This document shows positions 52,216 to 60,341 of a DNA stretch of 64,000 bases, in pieces. Location: positions 1 to 64,000 of the forward strand of contig DAIMKF010000006.1 of assembly GCA_036721855.1 (NCBI GenBank). Reading direction: 5' to 3'. The position numbers were made by a program, and so were the translations under genes. The notes under the pieces were generated by a model, which saw only the letters and a list, made by a program, of their open reading frames with translations, had not been told where the DNA came from and did no database searches. The stretch is from JAHDNZ01 sp036721855 (GTDB lineage: Bacteria > Bacillota > DTU065). Every line of letters begins with the position of its first letter. Positions within the stretch are counted from its first letter, which is position 1.

Positions 52216-52228
52216 CCGGCAAGGCCGG
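52216..52228. repeat. Small GC hairpin in front of tamB
   Basis: CCGGC, three bases, GCCGG, directly before GGGAGTGG and the tamB ATG. Similar small GC-rich hairpins lie before lptA and inside flgA, so it may influence translation. It is short and could be chance. Confidence 0.3.
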
Positions 52229-52267
52229 TTTTCACCTCCCTAAAAAAATTCAAAGTTTATAAAATAC

Positions 52268-53944
52268 CTAAAGCAAACTATTTTCTAATATTTCTAAGTC
52301 AAAAGTTATTTCCCCCTCCATAACATAGTCGGTTGCTAGCCGATTCTGTACCGGTAAGGGAATATCATTTGCATCATCATTTTCATATAAACCCTCATCA
52401 AACGGCGGGTAGAACTCTACTACAAGTTCATTATTCTTCTCACGGTTTAGAAAATCTTTAAGAACCTTTTCCCAGTCCTTTGCTTCTTGAGAAATCGGTG
52501 TGCTTTTGCGTTCTTCGGAGTGTAATTCAAGTTTTTCGCTTACAGAAACAGAGTCTGATTCATAAGAAGAAATTGATATGCCCGGGCGTACAACAACATG
52601 AACCATGCCGGGTGTAATATCCTTAGGGATAGGTAGAACCATCTTAACTGTCTCTGTTTCACCTCTAAAGGGTCGCAACTGAATTTTAACTTCAAGATCT
52701 TGGCCCGGGTTAACTTGATTGGCCTCCGGGTTGGCACTGGTAATAACTGCTGTGTTTCTAGTTTCAGTGAATTCAGCTAAAACTGTGATCTCATTCGGTT
52801 CGACTTTGTAATAGTCGTTAAATAATATTAAATCCAGTATCTCTGCTATTTCACTTAAACTAAGTGCGGCTATATCCGCATAACTATAGAAATAGTTTTC
52901 CCTTTCCAGAGTATAAGGTAGGCCTTGGCCTTTAATAGTAAATTTAATCTTTGAACTACCGGCCCCTACTCTATCTATACCTCTGTCAAAACCTTCTAAG
53001 ACTGTACTAACTGCCAGTTTATCAAAAAGCATATTGTCAGGAATAACAAAAGCTTTGGTTTCAAGAGCTTGATCTAAATCTTTTTCCTTCACAACTACTT
53101 TTACCGGTACCATCAGAGGACTTTTACCTAAGCTCCCCAAGATACCTGCTCCTCTATCTTCGCTGATAAGACCGATTTTTTCGCTAAAACTAGCTAACTT
53201 AAAGCTTGTAGACTGACCTTGAATTACTGCGTGGATAAAGCTGGTGCTAGCCAGATAAGCTGTTTTGCCTCTTTTTAACAGAGGATGACCGAAAGCTAGA
53301 AATCTTCCGTCCGGATAGATAGTAGTTACGGTGCCAAAACCACCTACAGTAACATCACCGGTTACCAGTAAAACACCCAAAGCGGATCCTGGTTCTATCT
53401 GCAAATTTGCACTGTCTTTAAGACCGGCACTGCTTTTGGCTATTTTAAACCCTAGCTGTTTTTCTAAAAACAATCTGCCTCGATCACCAAAACCACCGGC
53501 AACTAGGGGGGTAGACAATGATCTTAGTGTTGTATTGGTGGGAAAATGTTCAAGCGGAAAATCACTTGCAGGCAGAGCGAGTAGCTTTTCCATTTCACTA
53601 ATCGGTGTTACAAGACCCAAGATATGTCCATAATCATTAAAGCCATAACTGATAGCCCCTAAAAGCTTGCCCTCTATATAAACAGGACTGCCACTCATGC
53701 CTTCAACGACTCCGCCTAATTCCAGTGCTTTGCCACCGACCTTAATTAAAATAAAATCGCCAACAGTTCCTTCACCGGGAATAATACTCACTATCTCTAC
53801 CGGAAACTCTTCTACCTTTGTACCTGAAAACACAGTTTTACCAATACCTTTTAGTCCGGGCACAACTTCATTGAAAGGAAAATTTGCAGCCCCGAGAGTT
53901 ACTGACAATATAACAATTAAAATTAGTGCTATCCTTCTTTTCAT
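52268..53944 (-). CDS. SpoIVB-type S55 serine peptidase-like protein
   Basis: 558 residues with a signal peptide. The S55 core has GMSGSPVY at 82-89 (nucleophile Ser84) and LAFGHPLL with His220 downstream, then an Ig-like and charged C-terminal half (about 400-558). SpoIVB itself has His and Asp before Ser, so the order here is reversed, as in other long S55-domain proteins of diderms that I recall. No PDZ domain is evident. It is 58 bases upstream of tamB. It may process or sense envelope proteins; its substrate is unknown. Confidence 0.75.
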   Translation of the reverse strand: MKRRIALILIVILSVTLGAANFPFNEVVPGLKGIGKTVFSGTKVEEFPVEIVSIIPGEGTVGDFILIKVGGKALELGGVVEGMSGSPVYIEGKLLGAISYGFNDYGHILGLVTPISEMEKLLALPASDFPLEHFPTNTTLRSLSTPLVAGGFGDRGRLFLEKQLGFKIAKSSAGLKDSANLQIEPGSALGVLLVTGDVTVGGFGTVTTIYPDGRFLAFGHPLLKRGKTAYLASTSFIHAVIQGQSTSFKLASFSEKIGLISEDRGAGILGSLGKSPLMVPVKVVVKEKDLDQALETKAFVIPDNMLFDKLAVSTVLEGFDRGIDRVGAGSSKIKFTIKGQGLPYTLERENYFYSYADIAALSLSEIAEILDLILFNDYYKVEPNEITVLAEFTETRNTAVITSANPEANQVNPGQDLEVKIQLRPFRGETETVKMVLPIPKDITPGMVHVVVRPGISISSYESDSVSVSEKLELHSEERKSTPISQEAKDWEKVLKDFLNREKNNELVVEFYPPFDEGLYENDDANDIPLPVQNRLATDYVMEGEITFDLEILENSLL

Positions 53945-54666
53945 CTAAAACACCTCTGTCTTAGGTATAAATCCCTAGTTAGTGATTTCCTTCATATTTT
54001 TTCTCTTGCAGTAGTAATAAGATTCCTTGTTTGCTAATACTAGCTCTCTAAAGATACCTTTTTCTGTTACATTTGTCTACTTCTTTGCACGAGAATAGCA
54101 TTCCTTCCTTTTATTGCCTTTGCTCTAAAAGCTTTATTTTACCTTTTCCGATAATAACTGGATAATTAAATTATTATTTCTAAAACCATCGCCTTGGTTC
54201 ATCTGGCTTAGATAGTAACTCTAGTTACAGTTGAGCCTTTTTTAAGGTAATAATGTGTTTTTTTGATTATACTAGGAGTCTTAGACAATTACCAATGGTA
54301 TTAATTAGGACGATAATATTACTGTTACCCTCTTTTTATTAACTATATAGCTTCAATCAAAGGTACCATCGGTAAGAATCTGTCATTGGCTTTTATTCTT
54401 CCCTTAAATTGAACTATACCTATTCGAAGCAAACACTTACTTCTATTGCTTTGCCTACCATATTTTGCCAAAGAAGACATTGCTTATCTGTAGGAGGTTA
54501 AACTTCCCCTATTGTGCTTTATTTATAAAACAGGTTGCAGAAAAAACCTCTCAAATATTAATATTTTTAGACAATAACCTCTACCAAAGGATACGCCGAC
54601 TGGCTTTTTTATTTTTAAACTAATTTTAGTTTACCCGAATTATCGGTTATTTAGGCTATAAAAAAT
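53945..54666 (-). other. AT-rich 720-bp gap holding promoter and long leader of the S55-tamB operon
   Basis: No gene is supported here. A strong minus promoter is at 54266-54295, leaving a leader of roughly 310 nt before the S55 start. A second promoter-like TTGGTA with ATTGTCTAA lies near 54570-54590 and repeats part of the first (TTGGTA ... ATTGTCTAA). A hairpin GTAAC/GTTAC occurs near 54215-54230. I see no known riboswitch core. A 22-codon ORF at 54134-54202 has no SD. Confidence 0.5.
54266..54295 (-). promoter_or_regulatory. Promoter for the S55-tamB-bamA run
   Basis: Minus reads TTGGTA, an 18-bp spacer, TATAAT. The -10 is perfect, the -35 matches 4 of 6. It would start transcription near 54259. 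Confidence 0.65.
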
Positions 54667-54695
54667 AAAGACCCCAGTTATTTACTGGAGTCTTT
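54667..54695 (-). terminator. Terminator overlapping the flgJ stop codon
   Basis: AAAGACTCCAGT and ACTGGGGTCTTT (one G-T pair) form a 12-bp stem around the 5-nt AAATA loop, followed on minus by ATTTTTTAT. The last four flgJ codons and its TAA lie inside the hairpin. Confidence 0.9.
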
Positions 54696-55001
54696 ATAGA
54701 TTAACTGGGCAGACAGCTGTCTAAATAAAGCATCTGCTATCCCAAGGCCTTTACCCATTGAAATCTCTTTTGCCATCTCCTCTAAATACATATCCTCCCA
54801 AATCCTTTGGGCTTGGCTTTTAGGAAACAAACCTTCACTTGGAACTGTTTTCCACATGGTCTTTAACATTTGTTCGGCAAAGATTGCTTCGAATTCTTGA
54901 CAGGTTCTTTTCAATTGTGCTATTTTGTACTCTTTCTCCGGTCTAAGACTTTTTCCGGTATCATTGACAAAAAGTAATGGCCTTGTTGTCGGAATAAGCA
55001 T
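54678..55001 (-). CDS. flgJ: Flagellar rod-binding protein (FlgJ N-terminal type)
   Basis: 107 residues containing the rod-binding domain only (TCQEFEAIFAEQMLKTMWKTVP, AQRIWEDMYLEEMAKEIS, GLGIADALFRQL). The muramidase half of proteobacterial FlgJ is missing, as in many bacteria where a separate wall hydrolase is used. It is last in the flg run, 10 bases after flgI, and its gene end carries the terminator. Confidence 0.92.
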   Translation of the reverse strand: MLIPTTRPLLFVNDTGKSLRPEKEYKIAQLKRTCQEFEAIFAEQMLKTMWKTVPSEGLFPKSQAQRIWEDMYLEEMAKEISMGKGLGIADALFRQLSAQLIYKDSSK

Positions 55002-55011
55002 TTTTCTCCTC

Positions 55012-56133
55012 CTACATTATCTCCAAAACACCATGGAGTGCTCCTGCTTCTTTCATGCCCTGCAAGATGGAAATAATATCTCGAGGTGTGGCACCTATAG
55101 CGTTTAGAGCATCTACTAATTCACCTACCGAAGTGTTTGGTTTTAGTTCAAAAAAGTTAGCCAACTCTTCTTTGGTTTCCAACTTAGTCTGTTCAATTAC
55201 AACGGTTTGTCCTTCGCTCCAAGGTACTGGTTGTGAAACTTGCTTTTCTGAAGCAATCTCAACTTTCAAACCACCTTGAGCAATTGCCACGGCACTGATT
55301 TTAACTCCTGAGCCAAAAACAACAGTACCTGTTCTTTCGTTAATAACAATTTTAGCCACCGAATCAGGTACTACCCGTAGATTTTCAATCCTGGAAATGA
55401 GGGCTACGGGGTCTGTTTTTTGATCCTCATTAAGTAAAACTTCTACTGTTCCTGAATCCTTAGCACAAGCGACTTCGCCAAGCTCCTGGTTAATAACATA
55501 GGCAATTCTGTTGGCTGTAGTGAAATCTTTGCTATGCAGGCTAAATGTAATCTTATCGCCAAAATCATAATCCATATCTATCGATTGCTCCACTATAGCT
55601 CCATTGGGGATACGTGCAGTTACAGTGGCATTTTTGGTGGAGATACTGCCTCCACTTTCAGCCGCATAGCCTCCGGTAGAAATAGCTCCTTGGGCTAGGG
55701 CATAGACTTCATCTCCTGCGATAAGTTGGGTTAGAGTCAGATAACCTCCCTGAAGGTTTTTGGCATCTCCAATAGAGGCCACTAATACATCAGTCTTGTC
55801 TCCTTCTCTAGCAAATGCCGGTAAGATTGCATTGACTGTAACCACAGCTATATTGCGACTTTTTAAATCGCTTGAATTTACATGAAGCCCAAGCTTAGTT
55901 AGGGTGTTTGCCATTATTGTTGAACTCACAACTGCTTTTGAGTCTCCTGTTCCATTTAAACCTACAACAATACCAATCCCTGTTAAAACATTTGGGCGTA
56001 CACCTACAATAGAGACTAACTCTTTGATCCTTATCTCGGGATTATAAACAACCGGAATAAATTCAACTTCATTGGCTATTAAATTGCTTGCAATCATTAG
56101 GAACAACAATAAGACTAGGGCTGTCTTTTTCAA
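55012..56133 (-). CDS. flgI: Flagellar P-ring protein FlgI
   Basis: 373 residues with signal peptide, then KELVSIVGVRPNVLTGIGIVVGLNGTGDS, the FlgI start, and the C-terminal ATPRDIISILQGMKEAGALHGVLEI. It forms the periplasmic ring at the peptidoglycan around the rod. Only diderms need it, so it independently supports an outer membrane. Between flgH and flgJ, normal order. Confidence 0.97.
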   Translation of the reverse strand: MKKTALVLLLFLMIASNLIANEVEFIPVVYNPEIRIKELVSIVGVRPNVLTGIGIVVGLNGTGDSKAVVSSTIMANTLTKLGLHVNSSDLKSRNIAVVTVNAILPAFAREGDKTDVLVASIGDAKNLQGGYLTLTQLIAGDEVYALAQGAISTGGYAAESGGSISTKNATVTARIPNGAIVEQSIDMDYDFGDKITFSLHSKDFTTANRIAYVINQELGEVACAKDSGTVEVLLNEDQKTDPVALISRIENLRVVPDSVAKIVINERTGTVVFGSGVKISAVAIAQGGLKVEIASEKQVSQPVPWSEGQTVVIEQTKLETKEELANFFELKPNTSVGELVDALNAIGATPRDIISILQGMKEAGALHGVLEIM

Positions 56134-56145
56134 GGTCTAAACCTC

Positions 56146-56727
56146 CTAAAACAGCCACTCTAAAAGCCTTGTCAAAAGGCCCGGAGTGGTTTTGTTGTTA
56201 ATGGCACCATTGCCCGACAAATGGATCTCAGCATCGGCAAGAAAAGTTGAAAGTATAGTGTTATTAACCGTTATATCAGCTTCTCTGATAAATCCTGTCA
56301 GAACAATTTCCTGCTCTTCGCCATCAATTTTAATTTTGCGTTTGCCTTCGATTTTCAAAATATTATTGTCAAGAACGTCAACTACTTTGGCTGTAATGCT
56401 AGTCTGAAAGCGGTTATCTTTTGATGTTGAACCGGAAGCACTGTGTTCTAATTCTCCTGCCGCACTTATAAGCGGAATAAAGTTTAGCAGACCTCCTCCC
56501 GGAGCTACCGAAACTGAACCGTCTTTTGAGCCGCTGCTGGAAGCTTTTTGACTAGCCTCCGTCTTTTCAATAACAATTACGGTAATTAAATCACCGAGTT
56601 TGTGTTGACGAGAGTTTTGAAAAAACTCATATTTATTAGTTTTCCATAAAGAAGCTGCTTTTGCCGTGGAAATGAAAGTTACTAACAATAAGACTAAAAC
56701 TAAGACTTTTTTGATTCTAATAGACAT
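56146..56727 (-). CDS. flgH: Flagellar L-ring protein FlgH without a lipobox
   Basis: 193 residues. Signal peptide then LWKTNKYEFFQNSRQHKLGDLITVIVIEKTEAS, VVDVLDNNILKIEGKRKIKIDGEEQEIVLTGFIR, the FlgH core. It makes the ring in the outer membrane. In E. coli FlgH is a lipoprotein, but here the signal ends STAKAASLW with no Cys, so signal peptidase I processing is expected and anchoring must be by the protein itself. Follows flgA. Confidence 0.93.
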   Translation of the reverse strand: MSIRIKKVLVLVLLLVTFISTAKAASLWKTNKYEFFQNSRQHKLGDLITVIVIEKTEASQKASSSGSKDGSVSVAPGGGLLNFIPLISAAGELEHSASGSTSKDNRFQTSITAKVVDVLDNNILKIEGKRKIKIDGEEQEIVLTGFIREADITVNNTILSTFLADAEIHLSGNGAINNKTTPGLLTRLLEWLF

Positions 56728-56771
56728 AACTTCTCTACCCCCTTTAGGTAGCTAATCTTAGTTAGAATCGG

Positions 56772-57800
56772 TTAGTAAGGTATCATCAATAAGGTTCCGT
56801 CTTCTTGAACAAACCCCACTAGTTCTTTGCCACTGGTAAGATTAACTGACCTGGCTTTTTGGCCAACAATTGCATCTTCTAAAAGCTCTACTAACACTTC
56901 TAAATAGAGAGAACCTTTTTGATAGCTTAGTTTAGTGGTCTGGCCTTTGTATTTTATGGGACGCAGTTCAACCTGGTTTTGCATCAGATAATCGCCATTG
57001 CGAATTAAATTTTTTGCTTGGTAGGCGCTTAGCTCTTCGGAGGTTGCCAAAAGATTATACGGGTTTTTGGAAAACTTCACCAGTTCTTTTTTAATATTTT
57101 CTTCATCTAGTTGTTCTTTAGGCCTGTAATCTCTTTTGGCAACAAAAACCGGTCCTTCGTATTCGATAAAAACCATTATCATAATGCGTTTTTTTTGTCC
57201 GTTAGCAAGTAAAGCATCGACTGGAACAGCTATTTTACCATAGTTAAGGTTATTTAAAAAAGCTAGATCAACTAAAACTGCACTTGTTGTCTCCGGCCAG
57301 GGTATTTCTTCTGGTCTTTTTTCCAAAATGATCTCAAAGATAAATTCCTTTGGTACAAGCTCGGTTAAACGGAAACTTAATTGCTTTTCTACCTCTGCCC
57401 AAAGACTTTTATAATCAAGAGTAAAAGTCTGGAGGCTTTCTTTGTCCTCTTTGTTTTCAACTGTTTGAAAACGATAAACGTCAACTTTATTTGGTCCTAC
57501 TAAATTTTCAGCCTCCAAAAAGTAACCGTTTTTTCTAAATAACGAAATCACAAAACTTTTGTAAATTGAACGTTTGATATTCAAACTCGGCGACTGCCAA
57601 ACGATAATCTCTGCCCAGGGAGATTCAACCGTAGCCTCCAAAATTAAATCTTTGAGGTAAATTTGCTCTGTATAAACTTCGGCTTTTTCTTTCAAGGTTA
57701 AACCAAATACTGGAAAAGCTAATGTTATCATCAGCAAATACAGGCAAATTGGACGGGGTCTAAGCCCCGTCCAAACTTCATTTTTCAGAATACGAGGCAT
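56772..57800 (-). CDS. flgA: FlgA-like P-ring assembly protein (SAF domain)
   Basis: 342 residues with signal-like N-terminus (about 18-35) and a C-terminal SAF domain (VFVAKRDYRPKEQLDEENI, NLIRNGDYLMQNQVELRP, ending GKELVGFVQEDGTLLMIPY), the FlgA chaperone signature. The N-terminal half (40-220) is diverged. It helps FlgI assemble the P-ring. The ATG lies three bases after the flgG stop; it has no good SD, and codons 11-19 form a perfect hairpin, so a later start cannot be excluded. Confidence 0.85.
   Translation of the reverse strand: MPRILKNEVWTGLRPRPICLYLLMITLAFPVFGLTLKEKAEVYTEQIYLKDLILEATVESPWAEIIVWQSPSLNIKRSIYKSFVISLFRKNGYFLEAENLVGPNKVDVYRFQTVENKEDKESLQTFTLDYKSLWAEVEKQLSFRLTELVPKEFIFEIILEKRPEEIPWPETTSAVLVDLAFLNNLNYGKIAVPVDALLANGQKKRIMIMVFIEYEGPVFVAKRDYRPKEQLDEENIKKELVKFSKNPYNLLATSEELSAYQAKNLIRNGDYLMQNQVELRPIKYKGQTTKLSYQKGSLYLEVLVELLEDAIVGQKARSVNLTSGKELVGFVQEDGTLLMIPY
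57749..57774. promoter_or_regulatory. Perfect hairpin in the 5' part of flgA
   Basis: TTGGACGGGG and CCCCGTCCAA form a perfect 10-bp stem with a 6-nt loop, 26 bases into flgA. No U-run follows on either strand. It could act as an mRNA processing or translation control element, or mark the true spacer if flgA starts further on. Confidence 0.5.
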
Positions 57801-57803
57801 GGC

Positions 57804-58592
57804 TTAGCGACGTAGATTGTTAGCTGTTTGTAGCATCTCATCAGCTGCTTGAATCGCTTTTGAGTTAACCTCATAAGCTCTTTGAGCCACAATCATACTA
57901 ACCATTTCCTCAACTACTTGTACATTAGACATTTCCAGATAGCCATGAGCCAAGGTTCCAAAACCCTCTAGCCCGGGCGTGCCAATAATTGCTTCGCCTG
58001 AAGCTGCGGTGGCCTTGAAAAGATTGCGTCCTAAACTTTTAAGACCGGCAGCGTTTACAAACCTTACCAGTTCAATTTGGCCAATGCTTTGCGGGTTATC
58101 TTCACCCTTGATTCTAATTGAGACATTGCCATCGGTACTGATGGAGATGTCAGTAGCATCGTCAGGTATAATCAGCTCGGGGGCTAAGGGAAAGCCGTCT
58201 GAGTTAACCACTCTACCTTCGCCATCGCGTTTAAAAGCACCGTCACGGGTAAAGGCCACTGATCCATCGGGCATTAAAACCTGGAAAAAACCTTCGCCTT
58301 CAATATTAATATCTAACGGACCATCTGTAGGCTTAAACTCGCCTTGAGTGAATATTTTTTGAGTAGAAACCGGTCTTACACCATGGCCAATCTGAATCCC
58401 GGTCGGTACTTGTGCTCCCTGGATGACAGGTGTGCCGGCCGAACGTATGGTTTGATAAAGCAGATCCTGAAAATCAACCCTACTCTTCTTATAACCGGTT
58501 GTATTTACATTAGCTAAGTTGTTAGCAATGTTGTCAATATTAGTTTGTTGTGCCAACATTCCTGAGCCTGCTGTCCACAAAGAACGCATCAT
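57804..58592 (-). CDS. flgG: Flagellar distal rod protein FlgG (FlhP-like)
   Basis: 262 residues: SLWTAGSGMLAQQTNIDNIANNLANVNTTGYK at the start and VEEMVSMIVAQRAYEVNSKAIQAADEMLQTANNLRR at the end, the conserved N- and C-terminal helices of axial proteins; length is exactly that of FlgG. Forms the distal rod through the P- and L-rings. Preceded by flgF. Confidence 0.96.
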   Translation of the reverse strand: MMRSLWTAGSGMLAQQTNIDNIANNLANVNTTGYKKSRVDFQDLLYQTIRSAGTPVIQGAQVPTGIQIGHGVRPVSTQKIFTQGEFKPTDGPLDINIEGEGFFQVLMPDGSVAFTRDGAFKRDGEGRVVNSDGFPLAPELIIPDDATDISISTDGNVSIRIKGEDNPQSIGQIELVRFVNAAGLKSLGRNLFKATAASGEAIIGTPGLEGFGTLAHGYLEMSNVQVVEEMVSMIVAQRAYEVNSKAIQAADEMLQTANNLRR

Positions 58593-58623
58593 GACACATC
58601 ATTCCTTCTTTGAAATATTTACC

Positions 58624-59367
58624 TTAAATGTTAGCCATCTCATTAATTAACTTCCCTAGAGTTTCGTTTTGGGCTTGAATCACTTTTTGCTCGGATTCAT
58701 AAGTTCTCATCAGATTGATCATTGCCACCATCTCTTCAATAATGTTAACATTTGATCGCTCTAATGCGCCTTGAATAACTTCCGGTTTTGTATCTAAAAC
58801 CTCTCCCGGTTCCGTCACTATAAATCTGCTGTTTCCCTCTTTAAGAAGAGCAGATGGAGTGTAGTTAACTAAAAGAAGCTTGTCCACAAATATGCTGCCT
58901 TGAAAAATACTGCCGTCTGCCAAGACTTTGAGCGTTTCACCGTTAGGATCGATCTTGATAAAACCATTTTCACCTAACAATAAATCCCCATTCATATTAG
59001 TCAGATATCCTTCTTTGTCCAAACGAAAGTTGCCTTGGCGAGTAATTCTTCTGCCTACCAGAGTCTCAAGAACAAAAAATCCATCCCCTTCTAAGGCTAG
59101 ATCTAAAGCACTGTTTGTGGTTTCAATCATGCCGGGGGTCATTTTAATCGGAATATCACAAACACCTGCACCTAGATTTGTCTGCCCAATGGCTTTACTT
59201 TGACCTTTGTACAGACATCTCATAAGTACTTCAGGGAAGGTCTGTCCTATAACCAAATCCTTTTTATAACCTATAGTATTCGCATTGGCCAAGTTATTGC
59301 TTATTACCTGGTGTCTGATTTCATCTGTTAACATTCCCGAGGCTGATATATATAAACCTCTTAGCAA
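58624..59367 (-). CDS. flgF: Flagellar proximal rod protein FlgF (FlhO-like)
   Basis: 247 residues: LYISASGMLTDEIRHQVISNNLANANTIGYKKD start and EEMVAMINLMRTYESEQKVIQAQNETLGKL end. Shorter than FlgG and diverged in the centre. TTG start, seven bases after GGGGAGG. In B. subtilis flhO-flhP follow spoIIID-mbl; the same neighbourhood appears here without mbl. Confidence 0.93.
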   Translation of the reverse strand: MLRGLYISASGMLTDEIRHQVISNNLANANTIGYKKDLVIGQTFPEVLMRCLYKGQSKAIGQTNLGAGVCDIPIKMTPGMIETTNSALDLALEGDGFFVLETLVGRRITRQGNFRLDKEGYLTNMNGDLLLGENGFIKIDPNGETLKVLADGSIFQGSIFVDKLLLVNYTPSALLKEGNSRFIVTEPGEVLDTKPEVIQGALERSNVNIIEEMVAMINLMRTYESEQKVIQAQNETLGKLINEMANI

Positions 59368-59506
59368 ATCTCCACCTCCCCTGTGGTTTTAAAATAGTAG
59401 CCGTTTTCTATCTATTTTTTCTGATATAGCTTGTTTTTTAAAGTTTTTCCACATAAGCCGTTTTATTCCTGCTTATTTCCTGAATAATAGGCATAAAGAA
59501 CTATGT

Positions 59507-59773
59507 TTATCTGTAGCTTTGTCTGCGTTTATTAATATACTTTTTTTTAGTGGCTTCGCCTCCGCGAATATGGCGTTCGGCTTTATTATGCGCTAATACC
59601 TGTGAAACTTCTAGATACAACGATTTATTAATCTTTTCTAAACGTTCGGTCACATCTTTGTGAACTGTTGATTTGCTAACATGAAAAACCTCAGCTGCTT
59701 GCCTGACTGTCTCACCTGTCTCCAAAAGATAAGACGCAATATCTAAGACTCTTGTTCTTATGTAGTCTTTCAT
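59507..59773 (-). CDS. spoIIID: Sporulation transcription factor SpoIIID
   Basis: 88 residues with the winged-less HTH TVRQAAEVFHVSKSTVHKDVTERL (residues about 22-45) and the C-terminal basic GGEATKKKY. SpoIIID switches mother-cell gene expression between sigma-E and sigma-K in sporulating Firmicutes. It is preceded by a SpoIIQ-like gene and a sigma-E-like promoter, and followed by flgF/flgG. SD GGGGG precedes the ATG. Confidence 0.96.
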   Translation of the reverse strand: MKDYIRTRVLDIASYLLETGETVRQAAEVFHVSKSTVHKDVTERLEKINKSLYLEVSQVLAHNKAERHIRGGEATKKKYINKRRQSYR

Positions 59774-59802
59774 TAATAAAACCCCCTGCCCTTCAATTAG
59801 TA

Positions 59803-59832
59803 ATCTATATGAAGAGCAGTGGGCTAATATGC
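59803..59832 (-). promoter_or_regulatory. Sigma-E-like promoter of spoIIID
   Basis: Minus reads GCATATT, a 14-bp spacer, CATATAGAT. The -35 fits the sigma-E consensus KMATATT completely and the -10 shares CATA.A of CATACA-T. Spacing of 14 bp is right. B. subtilis spoIIID is sigma-E dependent, so the location fits. Confidence 0.65.
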
Positions 59833-60341
59833 TATGGCTGTTTGTTAACTCTTGTTAACGGATCGACCAAGGTTCCATAATAGGTTAAGCTCCAGTTAAG
59901 CTCATGACTGTAGGTATTTCCGATTACTTCACCTTGCTGAATCGTGCCTTCAAAATAATCGGCTCTTGCCGGCCAGATTTGGCTTTGGTAACCTCCGCCA
60001 TGATCAATAATAATTTTTTCTCCTACAGCGGTAATAGTTCCTGTATCAGGTGCGAGGATCTCTTTTCCCTCTTCAAGCTTGTAAATCACAGCCGGAGAAT
60101 AACGCCAAGTTTTTGTTTTTTCCAACTCCTGCCAACCAAATAAAGTTTGTGGGTTGTCTGTCACCGGGTCTATATAGCCCTTTGAGTTAACCTCTTTTAT
60201 AGAAGGTGCTTCGGTAGGCTCCTCAAAAGGAGTGACCGGTCTGTTAAGACTTAGTCCTAGAGCAATCAGAAGAATTAAAGTTATGATAAATCCGCCGCGT
60301 TCCCACATCAGTTCTAACTGTTTTTTGATCTTTAGCAACAA
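59832..60341 (-). CDS. SpoIIQ-like degenerate M23 (LytM) membrane protein
   Basis: 169 residues from a TTG seven bases after GGAGGT. One membrane helix (about 17-34), then a LytM-like domain: LFGWQELEKTKTWRYSPAVIY, APDTGTITAVGEKIIIDHGGGYQSQIW, and GEVIGNTYSHE. The H...D and H.H zinc ligands of active M23 peptidases are absent, as in SpoIIQ, which forms the forespore half of the SpoIIQ-SpoIIIAH zipper. Position before spoIIID is that of spoIIQ. Assignment rests on fold traces and synteny. Confidence 0.72.
   Translation of the reverse strand: MLLKIKKQLELMWERGGFIITLILLIALGLSLNRPVTPFEEPTEAPSIKEVNSKGYIDPVTDNPQTLFGWQELEKTKTWRYSPAVIYKLEEGKEILAPDTGTITAVGEKIIIDHGGGYQSQIWPARADYFEGTIQQGEVIGNTYSHELNWSLTYYGTLVDPLTRVNKQP

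Noticed and set aside
52268..53944. Calling the S55 protein SpoIVB itself
   Set aside because: No PDZ domain, reversed Ser/His order, much longer C-terminus and an outer-membrane gene context.
54134..54202. 22-codon ORF on minus in the long S55 leader
   Set aside because: No SD, no recognisable content, and length expected by chance in AT-rich DNA.
59832..60341. Active M23 endopeptidase
   Set aside because: The zinc-binding His/Asp/His residues of the family are not present in the LytM-like region.
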